Positions 1 to 6,446 of a DNA stretch of 37,167 nucleotides are shown piece by piece. Within the stretch, counting starts at the first letter, position 1. Each line of letters starts with the position of its first letter. A program made the translations under genes and the position numbers. The notes below the pieces were generated by a model, which ran no database searches, was not told the origin of the DNA, and saw only the letters and a program-made list of their open reading frames with translations. The stretch spans positions 1-37,167 of the forward strand of contig JAZTZV010000067.1 in assembly GCA_045637645.1 (NCBI GenBank). Direction: 5' to 3'. The DNA is from RGIG1959 sp045637645. Its GTDB lineage: Bacteria; Bacillota; Clostridia; Oscillospirales; Acutalibacteraceae.

Positions 1-1
1 T

Positions 2-301
2 GTCGATGAACCCGCGCCCGAAGCGGAGGCGGACGTTGTCGACGAAGCCGCCCCGATGCAACCCGACGATTCCCCCGATATTTTCGGCGATCTCAACCGC
101 ATGACCGCCGTCGACACCGATCGCTTCGCGTTCGGCTTTGCAGATCTTCACGCCGAACACGAACGTGACATGCTGTTGTTGCAACACTATCCCGTGGAAG
201 ACATTTTGCTGGTCGCCGAATCCGGCTCGGACGTCAACGACGCCCCGCTTCACATTCAAGATTTGGTGATCCTTTCCGCAGATGAACTGGCTGACGATTA
301 A
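2..301 (+). CDS. C-terminal part of an unrecognised acidic protein (5' end outside window)
   Basis: The plus frame is open from the window edge to a TAA at 299-301 and encodes about 99 residues. The first twenty or so are rich in Glu, Asp, Ala and Pro, like a disordered linker. They lead into a more ordered tail with alternating hydrophobic stretches (for example LLLQHYPVEDILLVAE) and an acidic end. I do not recognise the family and no catalytic motif is visible. The opposite strand is also open here, as is common across this window, so the strand choice rests on the sensible stop position and the convergent arrangement with the ferredoxin gene that follows. No clear hairpin terminator separates the two genes; a run of eight G sits at 340-347. 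Confidence 0.5.
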   Translation, partial: VDEPAPEAEADVVDEAAPMQPDDSPDIFGDLNRMTAVDTDRFAFGFADLHAEHERDMLLLQHYPVEDILLVAESGSDVNDAPLHIQDLVILSADELADD

Positions 302-361
302 ATGAAACATGCAAAAAGACGGATCGGCTTTTAAAAAGCGGGGGGGGTTTTTTGTCGTTTC

Positions 362-532
362 TTATTCAGCGACAGGAGCGTCCACCGGGCAGTCACCAGC
401 GCAAGCACCGCAATCGATGCAGGTATCCGCGTCGATCACATACTTGCCGTCACCCTCAGAGATCGCGTTAACGGGGCAGCCATCTGCGCAAGCGCCGCAT
501 GCGATGCATTCGTCCGTGATTTTGTATGCCAT
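362..532 (-). CDS. 2[4Fe-4S] ferredoxin
   Basis: This encodes a 56-residue clostridial-type ferredoxin, a small cytoplasmic electron carrier for low-potential reactions such as pyruvate:ferredoxin oxidoreductase and hydrogenase. Two cysteine motifs of the form CxxCxxCxxxCP are visible, CIACGACADGCP near residue 9 and CIDCGACAGDCP near residue 38. This is the classic pseudo-symmetric pair that binds two [4Fe-4S] clusters, and the length matches the family. The ATG at 530-532 is preceded by an AGGAGGTG ribosome site, and a promoter-like pair lies just upstream. The gene is monocistronic and separated from ricT by about 90 bases. Its physiological partner cannot be told from context. Confidence 0.95.
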   Translation of the reverse strand: MAYKITDECIACGACADGCPVNAISEGDGKYVIDADTCIDCGACAGDCPVDAPVAE

Positions 533-565
533 GAGAAGAGCACCTCCTTCGTTAAGGTTATTTTA

Positions 566-593
566 ATCATACCATATCTTTTTGAAATTGCAA
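566..593 (-). promoter_or_regulatory. SigA-type promoter of the ferredoxin gene
   Basis: On the minus strand TTGCAA (588-593) and TATGAT (566-571) are 16 bases apart and lie just upstream of the ferredoxin ribosome site. Confidence 0.6.
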
Positions 594-623
594 GTGTTTT
601 TATTGAAATCTGTGTTTGCCATA

Positions 624-1511
624 TTATTCTTCCGGTTGTTCTTGCGGTTGTTCCGCAGGAACTTCGTCGGTTTCCGCCGCCGGTTTACCCGAACGGCGAC
701 CGTCGCGCACCACCTTCACATCGTCGCGATGCATCGAAACGGGCGGCGAGTCGGGAGCTTTATCCAAGCGCACTTTCAGCATGCCGGTGAGCAGATTGAC
801 CTCCTGCACAACGCCCTTGCCTTCCTTGGTGGTGACCATGGCGTTGACGCGCGGCGTGGTTTTGATCAAATATTCATACGCATCCTGCTCGTATTTCAAG
901 CAACACATTAAGCGACCGCACGAACCCGAGATCTTGGTCGGGTTGAGTGACAAACCTTGCTCTTTTGCCATCTTAATGGACACCGGCTCAAAATCACTCA
1001 AGAATTGCACACAGCAAAACGGTCTGCCGCAAATGCCGATGCCGCCGAGCATTTTCGCTTCATCGCGCACGCCGATTTGACGAAGCTCAATACGCATACG
1101 AAACACCGACGCCAGATCTTTGACAAGCTCGCGGAAATCCACACGACCTTCGGCGGTGAAATAGAACAGGATCTTCGAATTGTCAAACGCATATTCCACG
1201 TCCACAAGCTTCATGTCCAGTCCGTGCGCGTCGATGCGTTGCTGACAGGTTTTCATCGCTTGTTGCTTCTTAGCTTCGTTTTCTTGCGCGCGACGGATGT
1301 CCACATCGTCCGCCATGCGCACGACTTCCTTGAGAGGTTGATGAAGCGACGAATCCTCCACCTCACGGTTGGCGATCGCCACCTCGCCGCATTCTTGTCC
1401 GCGCGAGGTTTCCACGATCACGTAATTGCCTTTTTCGAAAGTCATCCCTTTGGGATCGAAATAATAGATCTTGCCGGTATTTTTAAATCGAACACCAATA
1501 ATCTGTGCCAT
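624..1511 (-). CDS. ricT: RicT/YaaT, PSP1-domain Y-complex protein
   Basis: This encodes a 295-residue homologue of Bacillus subtilis RicT (YaaT). With RicA and RicF it forms the Fe-S 'Y-complex' that assists RNase Y-dependent mRNA maturation and affects the sporulation phosphorelay, competence and biofilm formation. The PSP1 core lies in residues 60-210. Two CG-x-x-x-CC motifs, GICGRPFCC (Cys161, 166, 167) and GSCGRLMCC (Cys198, 203, 204), are diagnostic and in the family coordinate [4Fe-4S]. The last 40 residues are a Glu/Pro/Gln-rich tail. The ATG at 1509-1511 follows a good AAGGAGG. It lies 28 bases after holB, the same holB-yaaT order as in B. subtilis, and is the last gene of the flippase-queG-holB-ricT run. 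Confidence 0.93.
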   Translation of the reverse strand: MAQIIGVRFKNTGKIYYFDPKGMTFEKGNYVIVETSRGQECGEVAIANREVEDSSLHQPLKEVVRMADDVDIRRAQENEAKKQQAMKTCQQRIDAHGLDMKLVDVEYAFDNSKILFYFTAEGRVDFRELVKDLASVFRMRIELRQIGVRDEAKMLGGIGICGRPFCCVQFLSDFEPVSIKMAKEQGLSLNPTKISGSCGRLMCCLKYEQDAYEYLIKTTPRVNAMVTTKEGKGVVQEVNLLTGMLKVRLDKAPDSPPVSMHRDDVKVVRDGRRSGKPAAETDEVPAEQPQEQPEE

Positions 1512-1539
1512 CGATTTGTCCTCCTTTTTCTATCTGAAA

Positions 1540-2523
1540 TCATCGTCCTGCCGCCGCGCGAAGTCGCGCGCCGAGCAACGTGATCAATAAAGCTTGGTTC
1601 ATATTACGCAAGCGCGCCGCCGCCATATCCGATACCACGCGAATGCACGCCAGCAACTGCCGATCGGTCAGCGTTCGCGCCAATTTTTGCGCGATCTCGG
1701 GAGCCACACTCACGGTTTGCGTGCCGCCCGCCGCCAACGCCAACGCGTCACGCAACACCAGTTGCACGCCGCTGAGCACCGCATCGGTCAGAGGTTTATC
1801 TTTTTCAAGAGCCGCACACGCCTTGAGCATATCCAGCTCAAGCGGTGCCACGATTGCCGACGAAACCTGCTCAATGCAGGCGATCGTTTTGGAAAACGTT
1901 TCGTCCGAAGCGCTGTTGAGTACCGCGCCGATGCATCCCGAAAACAAGCGCACCCGCGCCAACAATTCCTCGTTTGTGTGTTCGGGCAGGCGTTCTCGCA
2001 AAATCGGCAATGCTTCCTGCTCCGTCACACCGAACAAACTGACACACACGCAACGCGACTGCACCGTCGGTAAGAACGCCGCACGACTGCGTGCCGTCAA
2101 CACAAACAACATATAAGACGGCGGCTCTTCCAAAATTTTAAGAAGCGCGTTTTGCGCTTGCACATTCATGCAATCCGCATCCGCCAAAATCACTACTTTG
2201 TGCGATGCCTCGTTGGGAACAACGGACGCTTGCTCGCGAAGCTCGCGAATCGTCGCGACACTCATCGATTTTGCCGAGCCGTCACCTTGCACCACAGTGA
2301 TGTCCGCGTGCCCTGTTTCGGCTTTCAAGCATTGTGCACACACGCCGCAGGGCTTCTCCTGCGCGGTACACACCGCCGCCTTCGCAAACAAATGCGCGAG
2401 CATCCGCTTGCCGCTTCCGGCGGGACCTTCGATCAACAACGCGTGCGGCATACGCCCGCCGTCGACCGCCGCCGCCAGCATCGCTTTTGCCGACGCATTG
2501 CCGACAAACGATTCAAATCGCAT
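1540..2523 (-). CDS. holB: DNA polymerase III delta' subunit
   Basis: This encodes the delta' subunit of the replicative clamp loader, 327 residues. It has an N-terminal AAA+ domain with GPAGSGKR at residues 33-40 (the residue after the P-loop Lys is Arg, consistent with delta' not being the main ATPase), a four-cysteine zinc module (Cys52, 59, 62, 65), the segment NALLKILEEPP, and the LPTVQSRC sensor/SRC motif. A helical C-terminal collar domain follows. I chose the ATG at 2521-2523 because AAAGGAGG sits eight bases upstream. The in-frame GTG at 2532 overlaps that ribosome site and cannot use it. The gene lies between the QueG-like gene and ricT in one operon. Confidence 0.92.
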   Translation of the reverse strand: MRFESFVGNASAKAMLAAAVDGGRMPHALLIEGPAGSGKRMLAHLFAKAAVCTAQEKPCGVCAQCLKAETGHADITVVQGDGSAKSMSVATIRELREQASVVPNEASHKVVILADADCMNVQAQNALLKILEEPPSYMLFVLTARSRAAFLPTVQSRCVCVSLFGVTEQEALPILRERLPEHTNEELLARVRLFSGCIGAVLNSASDETFSKTIACIEQVSSAIVAPLELDMLKACAALEKDKPLTDAVLSGVQLVLRDALALAAGGTQTVSVAPEIAQKLARTLTDRQLLACIRVVSDMAAARLRNMNQALLITLLGARLRAAAGR

Positions 2524-2548
2524 GCCGTACACCTCCTTTAGGCAAAGC

Positions 2549-3340
2549 CTACTGAATCTCTAAATTTCGACGAAGCACCGCCTCGCCGCGCCATCCGTAA
2601 GCCTTGTCGGTCAAATCGGACAGCGAGTCCTCCGACAGCCACGGATCATATCGATCAAAACACGGATGCGGTGCCACACGTTTGTCGCGATTCATCGGAC
2701 AAACCTCCTGACACACGTCGCATCCCCAAAGCGAACCCGCAACGCGAATTCGCGCGCGTTCCTCCCTCGAGAGTTCGCCTTTCTTTTGCGTCAATGCCGA
2801 CACACACATATCACGATTCGCCGAAGGCAGACACGCGCCCGGACATGCCTTTTCGCACGCCCCGCAATGCAAGCATGTGCGTTCCTCTTCCCTCTCGAGA
2901 GGCAGATCCAATGTCGTCACCACGCATCCGATAAACACATACGAGCCGAATGCGTCACTGATGAGCAAGCCGTGGTCACCGCGCACACCGAGTCCCGCCG
3001 CTACCGCACACGCCACTTCGGGAAGCGGCGAATTGTCAATAAACGGTTCAAAACTCTCGCCTTCAAACGCATTTTCGAGCGACGTTGCAAAGGCACGCAA
3101 CACGTCGCGCGCCGCGTTGTGGTAATCGGGGACGCACGCATAGCGCGAGATATTCCGCGGCGCATCCGACTCATGCGCATACGGAAACAGCACCGTGATC
3201 ACCGTTTGCGCTTGTTCGGGCAAACGTGATTTTGCGCGACACGGCAACAGCGGACGCGCTTGCACATCGAACGCACAAACGCCGAGTGCCTCCAAATGAT
3301 ACTCCGCGGCGATTGCGCGGATCGTTTCCAATCGATTCAT
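2549..3340 (-). CDS. Short QueG-like double-[4Fe-4S] protein
   Basis: This encodes a 263-residue protein related to epoxyqueuosine reductase QueG, the cobalamin and Fe-S enzyme that makes the last step of queuosine in tRNA. Visible features are a middle segment GLGVRGDHGLLIS followed by AFGSYVFIG that matches the QueG core, a first cluster motif at Cys156/159/162/166, and a second set at Cys207/210/214 (GCDVCQEVCPMN). The segment IDNSPLPEVA near residue 101 resembles the stretch with the catalytic Asp in QueG. Standard QueG is about 380 residues and ends in a HEAT-like tRNA-binding domain. That domain is missing here, so tRNA reduction is uncertain. The ATG overlaps the flippase stop by four bases (ATGA), implying translational coupling. 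No other queuosine genes are in view. Confidence 0.75.
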   Translation of the reverse strand: MNRLETIRAIAAEYHLEALGVCAFDVQARPLLPCRAKSRLPEQAQTVITVLFPYAHESDAPRNISRYACVPDYHNAARDVLRAFATSLENAFEGESFEPFIDNSPLPEVACAVAAGLGVRGDHGLLISDAFGSYVFIGCVVTTLDLPLEREEERTCLHCGACEKACPGACLPSANRDMCVSALTQKKGELSREERARIRVAGSLWGCDVCQEVCPMNRDKRVAPHPCFDRYDPWLSEDSLSDLTDKAYGWRGEAVLRRNLEIQ

Positions 3341-4875
3341 CGTTTCAATCTCCGAAGCAACGGTCCCGCCAGTTCTTCGCGATCCTCTTTTTTCATGCCG
3401 AAGAACCACATGCACACCGCTTCCGTCACAACGATGCCCGCGCCGCAAAGCACAAAATTCAGCGGACGTGACGTGTCGACAAACACCGCCATCGCAATCG
3501 CCGCCGCCAGAGGCATCGCCATTGCCAGCGTGATACGCGCGATTTCTTTCCAAAAACGTCCGATTTCCAAACCGATATGACGGCGGTAATACCAGTTCAT
3601 CAGCACGCCTTTACCGACAAACGTGGTGATCGCCGTGCCGATTGCGGCACCCAAGCCGCCGAGCCACATGCAAAGCGGGATGCTGATGCCGATGTTCGCC
3701 ACCGCTACGACCGCATACGCAATCGCACGGAAGCGGTGTTTATTTTTCGCTTGTTGGATCTCGATGCCGAGATTTTGTACCGACGGAATCATCGTCGGGA
3801 TCATCAACATAAGCGCGATTACATACGACATAAACGGGTCATATGTTCCTGCGGTATAATAGCCCATGAAGCCTTGTCCGATCGCGATAAATCCGATCAA
3901 GATCGTGATCATCATCATGTACTGCCAGCGACCGACCTTGATGAACAAATCACTGACCTCACGATCGGGGCGACCGCTTGCGATCAAACGGTGCGCACGC
4001 GGCACAAAGACATTTGTCAGCATCGTAGCAAGCGACATGAAATAAATATTGATTTGAGCGGGGTTGGCATAAAGTCCGACTTCCGCCTCTGCCACTTCGC
4101 CGCCGAAGCGACCGATGATCATGCGGTCGGAGTTCCAATCGAGCTCGCCGACCAGATTGCTCAAAAACACGAACGAGGTGAACACCAACACCTCTTTGAA
4201 AAAGCCTTTTTCCATCCGACCGAACGCCACAGGCATTTTCAGTTTCGTAAAGCAATACACAATATCCGCCAGTCCCACCGTCAGCGTCAGCGCAATGGCA
4301 ATCACCGTCACCGCCACCGACTTGAAACCAAGCATCAAAATCACGATCGTCAACGTCGGGTTAAGCACCATTTTCAACGCCGCGACCGTCTTTTGAAACA
4401 CATACGCTTCATTGACCACGATGTGCGACGTGAACACATAGACAGGGAACGACAAACCCATGTTGATCGACATTAGGCGAAGCAACGTTTTCGCAAGCGG
4501 CACAAGATCGGCGGACACATCCGGAAAAATCGTTTCAAACATCGCCGCCAGCACAAAGCCGATCGTGATGGCAATCATGCCGATCACAGAATACATCGCA
4601 ATAAACAAGCCGTTGAGGCGCGCCATTTTTTGCGTGTCGTTTTGCGTTTTGTAGATTGAGTAATACCGCGTATACACGCTTCCCAAGCCGAAGGTCAACA
4701 CCGTCAACATTGACACGACGGGAAGCACCAATTGATAGACGCCGTATTCATTTGCGCCGAGCTTATCTTGCAACATCGGCGTCGACACAAGACCGAGAAG
4801 CACCGACAGCGCATACGACACGTAGGTCATGATCGCACCGAATTTCACTTGATTGATCGTGCCTTTGATCTTCAC
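3337..4875 (-). CDS. Polysaccharide flippase (MATE/MVF superfamily, Wzx-like)
   Basis: This encodes a 512-residue integral membrane protein with about 14 predicted transmembrane segments, starting near residue 12. It matches the polysaccharide-biosynthesis (PST/Wzx-like) branch of the MOP superfamily. Such proteins move lipid-linked oligosaccharides across the cytoplasmic membrane. The N-terminal segment with KFGAIMTYVSYALSVLLGLV and the LGANEYGVYQ loop are typical. The start is a GTG at 4873-4875 with AAAGGAGG seven bases upstream; longer in-frame starts would run into the promoter. It is the first gene of the operon with the QueG-like gene, holB and ricT. No glycosyltransferases are near, so its substrate is unknown. 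A role in cell-wall or capsule sugar export is inference. Confidence 0.85.
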   Translation of the reverse strand: MKIKGTINQVKFGAIMTYVSYALSVLLGLVSTPMLQDKLGANEYGVYQLVLPVVSMLTVLTFGLGSVYTRYYSIYKTQNDTQKMARLNGLFIAMYSVIGMIAITIGFVLAAMFETIFPDVSADLVPLAKTLLRLMSINMGLSFPVYVFTSHIVVNEAYVFQKTVAALKMVLNPTLTIVILMLGFKSVAVTVIAIALTLTVGLADIVYCFTKLKMPVAFGRMEKGFFKEVLVFTSFVFLSNLVGELDWNSDRMIIGRFGGEVAEAEVGLYANPAQINIYFMSLATMLTNVFVPRAHRLIASGRPDREVSDLFIKVGRWQYMMMITILIGFIAIGQGFMGYYTAGTYDPFMSYVIALMLMIPTMIPSVQNLGIEIQQAKNKHRFRAIAYAVVAVANIGISIPLCMWLGGLGAAIGTAITTFVGKGVLMNWYYRRHIGLEIGRFWKEIARITLAMAMPLAAAIAMAVFVDTSRPLNFVLCGAGIVVTEAVCMWFFGMKKEDREELAGPLLRRLKR

Positions 4876-4908
4876 GCTGTCGCCTCCTTTACGCGGGTAT
4901 ACTAGTTT

Positions 4909-4937
4909 ATTATATCGTATGCGCGTGCATTTGTAAA
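4909..4937 (-). promoter_or_regulatory. SigA-type promoter of the flippase operon
   Basis: On the minus strand TTTACA (4932-4937) and a perfect TATAAT (4909-4914) are separated by 17 bases. This places the transcription start just before the AAAGGAGG of the flippase gene and supports the GTG start. Confidence 0.75.
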
Positions 4938-4995
4938 GTGCCATGCCCCATCTTTTTGCAGGTTATCAAACGGGGGTTATCCAAGAAAATCACGC

Positions 4996-5030
4996 AAAAA
5001 AACGACCGCACACCGTGCGGTCGTTTTTTC
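4996..5030 (-). terminator. Intrinsic terminator after the small membrane protein gene
   Basis: Arms AACGACCGCAC (5001-5011) and GTGCGGTCGTT (5015-5025) pair perfectly around a three-base loop. A-rich DNA on the left gives a T-run on the minus transcript, and the right side gives one on the plus strand, so it could stop transcripts in both directions. Confidence 0.88.
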
Positions 5031-5039
5031 ATGTAACAA

Positions 5040-5237
5040 TCAGGCGTCTTTGTCGACAAGCAAGAGAATACCGGCGATCATGTTAACAAACAACAGAGTC
5101 AACACTTTATCAGCGGTGGTCAGAGGAGTGCCGTTGTTCAGTTTCTTCAACGTCATAACACCGAAGATGATCGGCAAAATCGTCCAGAAACCGCAAATCA
5201 TACCGATCCAGATAAAGACTTTTGCAACACCTTTCAT
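5040..5237 (-). CDS. Small two-helix membrane protein, unknown function
   Basis: This encodes 65 residues with two hydrophobic helices (about 5-27 and 43-61) joined by a short polar loop (TLKKLNNGTPLTTADK). The ATG at 5235-5237 follows AAAGGAGG, and the gene has its own promoter and terminator, so it is a real independent transcription unit. I do not recognise a named family; small proteins of this layout are common in Clostridia. Nothing in the neighbourhood suggests a role. Insertion into the cytoplasmic membrane with both ends on one side is inferred from the helices only. Confidence 0.82.
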   Translation of the reverse strand: MKGVAKVFIWIGMICGFWTILPIIFGVMTLKKLNNGTPLTTADKVLTLLFVNMIAGILLLVDKDA

Positions 5238-5272
5238 GGGTTCGTCCTCCTTTCTCTAAAAATCTTTATTTT

Positions 5273-5301
5273 AATTTACCATATTTTTTATCTTTTGTCA
5301 A
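5273..5301 (-). promoter_or_regulatory. Promoter of the small membrane protein gene
   Basis: On the minus strand a perfect TTGACA (5296-5301) and TAAATT (5273-5278) are 17 bases apart, in an AT-rich stretch just upstream of the AAAGGAGG of the 65-residue gene. Confidence 0.65.
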
Positions 5302-5441
5302 CATATTCGACACAGATTTGACATAAAACTTTAAACATTTATCGGTTTTGAGCGAATCCGCAACAAAAACAGAAATCCCGATGCGGTTCGCCGCATCTCC
5401 ATTTCCAAAAGAAGATAATGAAAAAGGAAAAATCGAAACCA

Positions 5442-5813
5442 TTACGCCACATCGATGCGCGCCGCGGCACGTTGTCTGCGAACCAGACGAAGCGGCTCCA
5501 TCGTGTTGAACATTTCGGCACGGAAACGATTGCGCATGCGGACGCGCGCTTTGTACGCCTCGCGATCGTTTCGCATCGCCATCGCGCACACCACAAGCAC
5601 CGTCGCGCGCGCCGCCAACAGCAACAGCAGCACCGCAGGGTTGCTGACGCCCGACAACAAGCCGAACATCGCGGCTTCTCCCGCCGCCATCAACAGCGGC
5701 ACCATCGCCACACGACGCGTCACCGCAAAGCGGGCACGGATCAACATATAACCGGTCATCATCACACAAGCGGTGATGCTTACAATACTGATTACCATAC
5801 TTAAAATCGTCAT
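5442..5813 (-). CDS. Small membrane protein with basic C-terminus, unknown function
   Basis: This encodes 123 residues. Three hydrophobic helices (about 3-26, 37-52 and 58-80) are followed by a strongly basic cytoplasmic-looking tail rich in Arg (RNDREAYKARVRMRNRF and on to the end). I do not recognise a family. The ATG at 5811-5813 follows TTAGGAGG and a clear promoter lies about 60 bases upstream, which excludes the longer in-frame start. No terminator hairpin is evident between its stop and the next gene's promoter, so read-through into the 65-residue gene is possible. The Arg-rich tail could bind lipid head groups or nucleic acid, but that is speculation. Confidence 0.75.
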   Translation of the reverse strand: MTILSMVISIVSITACVMMTGYMLIRARFAVTRRVAMVPLLMAAGEAAMFGLLSGVSNPAVLLLLLAARATVLVVCAMAMRNDREAYKARVRMRNRFRAEMFNTMEPLRLVRRQRAAARIDVA

Positions 5814-5871
5814 ATTTTTCAGCCTCCTAAAACGAACAACCGAACAATCACTAGAACAAACGTTCAACTAT

Positions 5872-5899
5872 ATTATACCGAAAATCTGCCAAAATGCAA
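5872..5899 (-). promoter_or_regulatory. Promoter of the 123-residue membrane protein gene
   Basis: On the minus strand TTGCAT (5894-5899) and a perfect TATAAT (5872-5877) are 16 bases apart, followed after about 60 bases by the TTAGGAGG site. Confidence 0.65.
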
Positions 5900-6110
5900 G
5901 GCTTTTTGACAAAAAAATCGTTATAATTTTGTAACAGGTGGTGTCGCATATCTGCACACCTAGTGAGTTTTCCACGTTTTTCACCCAAAATGTGGGGATT
6001 TTATCCTATTTTAAAGCAATTTCATCACAATCGGTTCACAAATGTGGAAAACAAGACCTGTTCGTTCGTTTGTTCGGTAAAACTGTTCGTTTTTCGCCAA
6101 AAATTGGCGA

Positions 6111-6139
6111 GGATATTTCATTGCCGTCGTGTCACACTA
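6111..6139 (+). promoter_or_regulatory. Candidate forespore (SigG/SigF-like) promoter of the spore protein gene
   Basis: GGATA (6111-6115) and CACACTA (6133-6139) are 17 bases apart. This is close to the GnATA...CATnnTA pattern known for SigG, with one mismatch in the -10. The expected late-sporulation expression of the downstream gene supports the call, but the match is short. Confidence 0.4.
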
Positions 6140-6205
6140 ACCTTGCAAACGCGAACACGAAATCAACGGCAAAACGCCGTTTGTAAAAAAGGAGACGAAC
6201 ACATC

Positions 6206-6397
6206 ATGGCGAAGAACAAGAATGTCGTGCCCGAAGCTCGCGAGGGCCTCAACCGTTTCAAGATGGAAGCTGCTAACGAAGTCGGCGTGAACCTCAAGCA
6301 AGGTTATAACGGCGACTTGACCTCTAAGCAAGCCGGCTCGGTCGGCGGCCAAATGGTCAAGAAGATGATCGAGTCCTATGAGAACAGCCTGAAATAA
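6206..6397 (+). CDS. Alpha/beta-type small acid-soluble spore protein
   Basis: This encodes 63 residues of the alpha/beta SASP family, abundant DNA-binding proteins of the forespore that coat and protect spore DNA from UV, heat and peroxide. They are digested by the GPR protease at germination. The two family hallmarks are present: LNRFKMEAANEVGV (residues 15-28, containing the GPR-type cleavage context) and SVGGQMVKKMIESYE (45-59). The length is typical. The ATG at 6206 follows AAAAAGGAG at slightly long spacing. The gene is alone on the plus strand amid minus-strand genes and is closed by a strong terminator. It is the firmest evidence that the host makes endospores. Confidence 0.95.
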   Translation: MAKNKNVVPEAREGLNRFKMEAANEVGVNLKQGYNGDLTSKQAGSVGGQMVKKMIESYENSLK

Positions 6398-6407
6398 CAG
6401 GTACAAC

Positions 6408-6446
6408 AAAGCGGACGGTCAATCGACCGTCCGCTTTCCTTTTTTA
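6408..6446 (+). terminator. Intrinsic terminator after the spore protein gene
   Basis: Arms AAAGCGGACGGTC (6408-6420) and GACCGTCCGCTTT (6425-6437) pair over 13 bases around AATC, followed by CCTTTTTT. On the other strand it directly follows the uvrC stop, so it may act for both convergent genes. Confidence 0.9.

Larger units (their letters stand above)
5814..6205. other. 392-base intergenic region between divergent genes
   Basis: It holds the promoter of the minus-strand gene (5872-5899), an AT-rich stretch, and the leader of the spore protein gene. Between 5965 and 6050 there are three Watson-Crick variants of a TTTTCCACA-like nonamer (near 5969, 5990 and 6042), four GTTCG words between about 6057 and 6091, and a seven-base inverted repeat TCGCCAA/TTGGCGA (6094-6100 and 6104-6110) directly upstream of a candidate SigG promoter. 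I see no gene in it. Confidence 0.5.

Noticed and set aside
340..347. Run of eight G as a phase-variable tract
   Set aside because: It lies between the ends of two convergent genes, outside any coding frame or promoter, so slippage would have no obvious effect.
5965..6050. A replication origin suggested by three TTTTCCACA-like words
   Set aside because: None is the exact TTATCCACA box, there are no dnaA, dnaN or partition genes nearby, and no AT-rich unwinding repeat follows.
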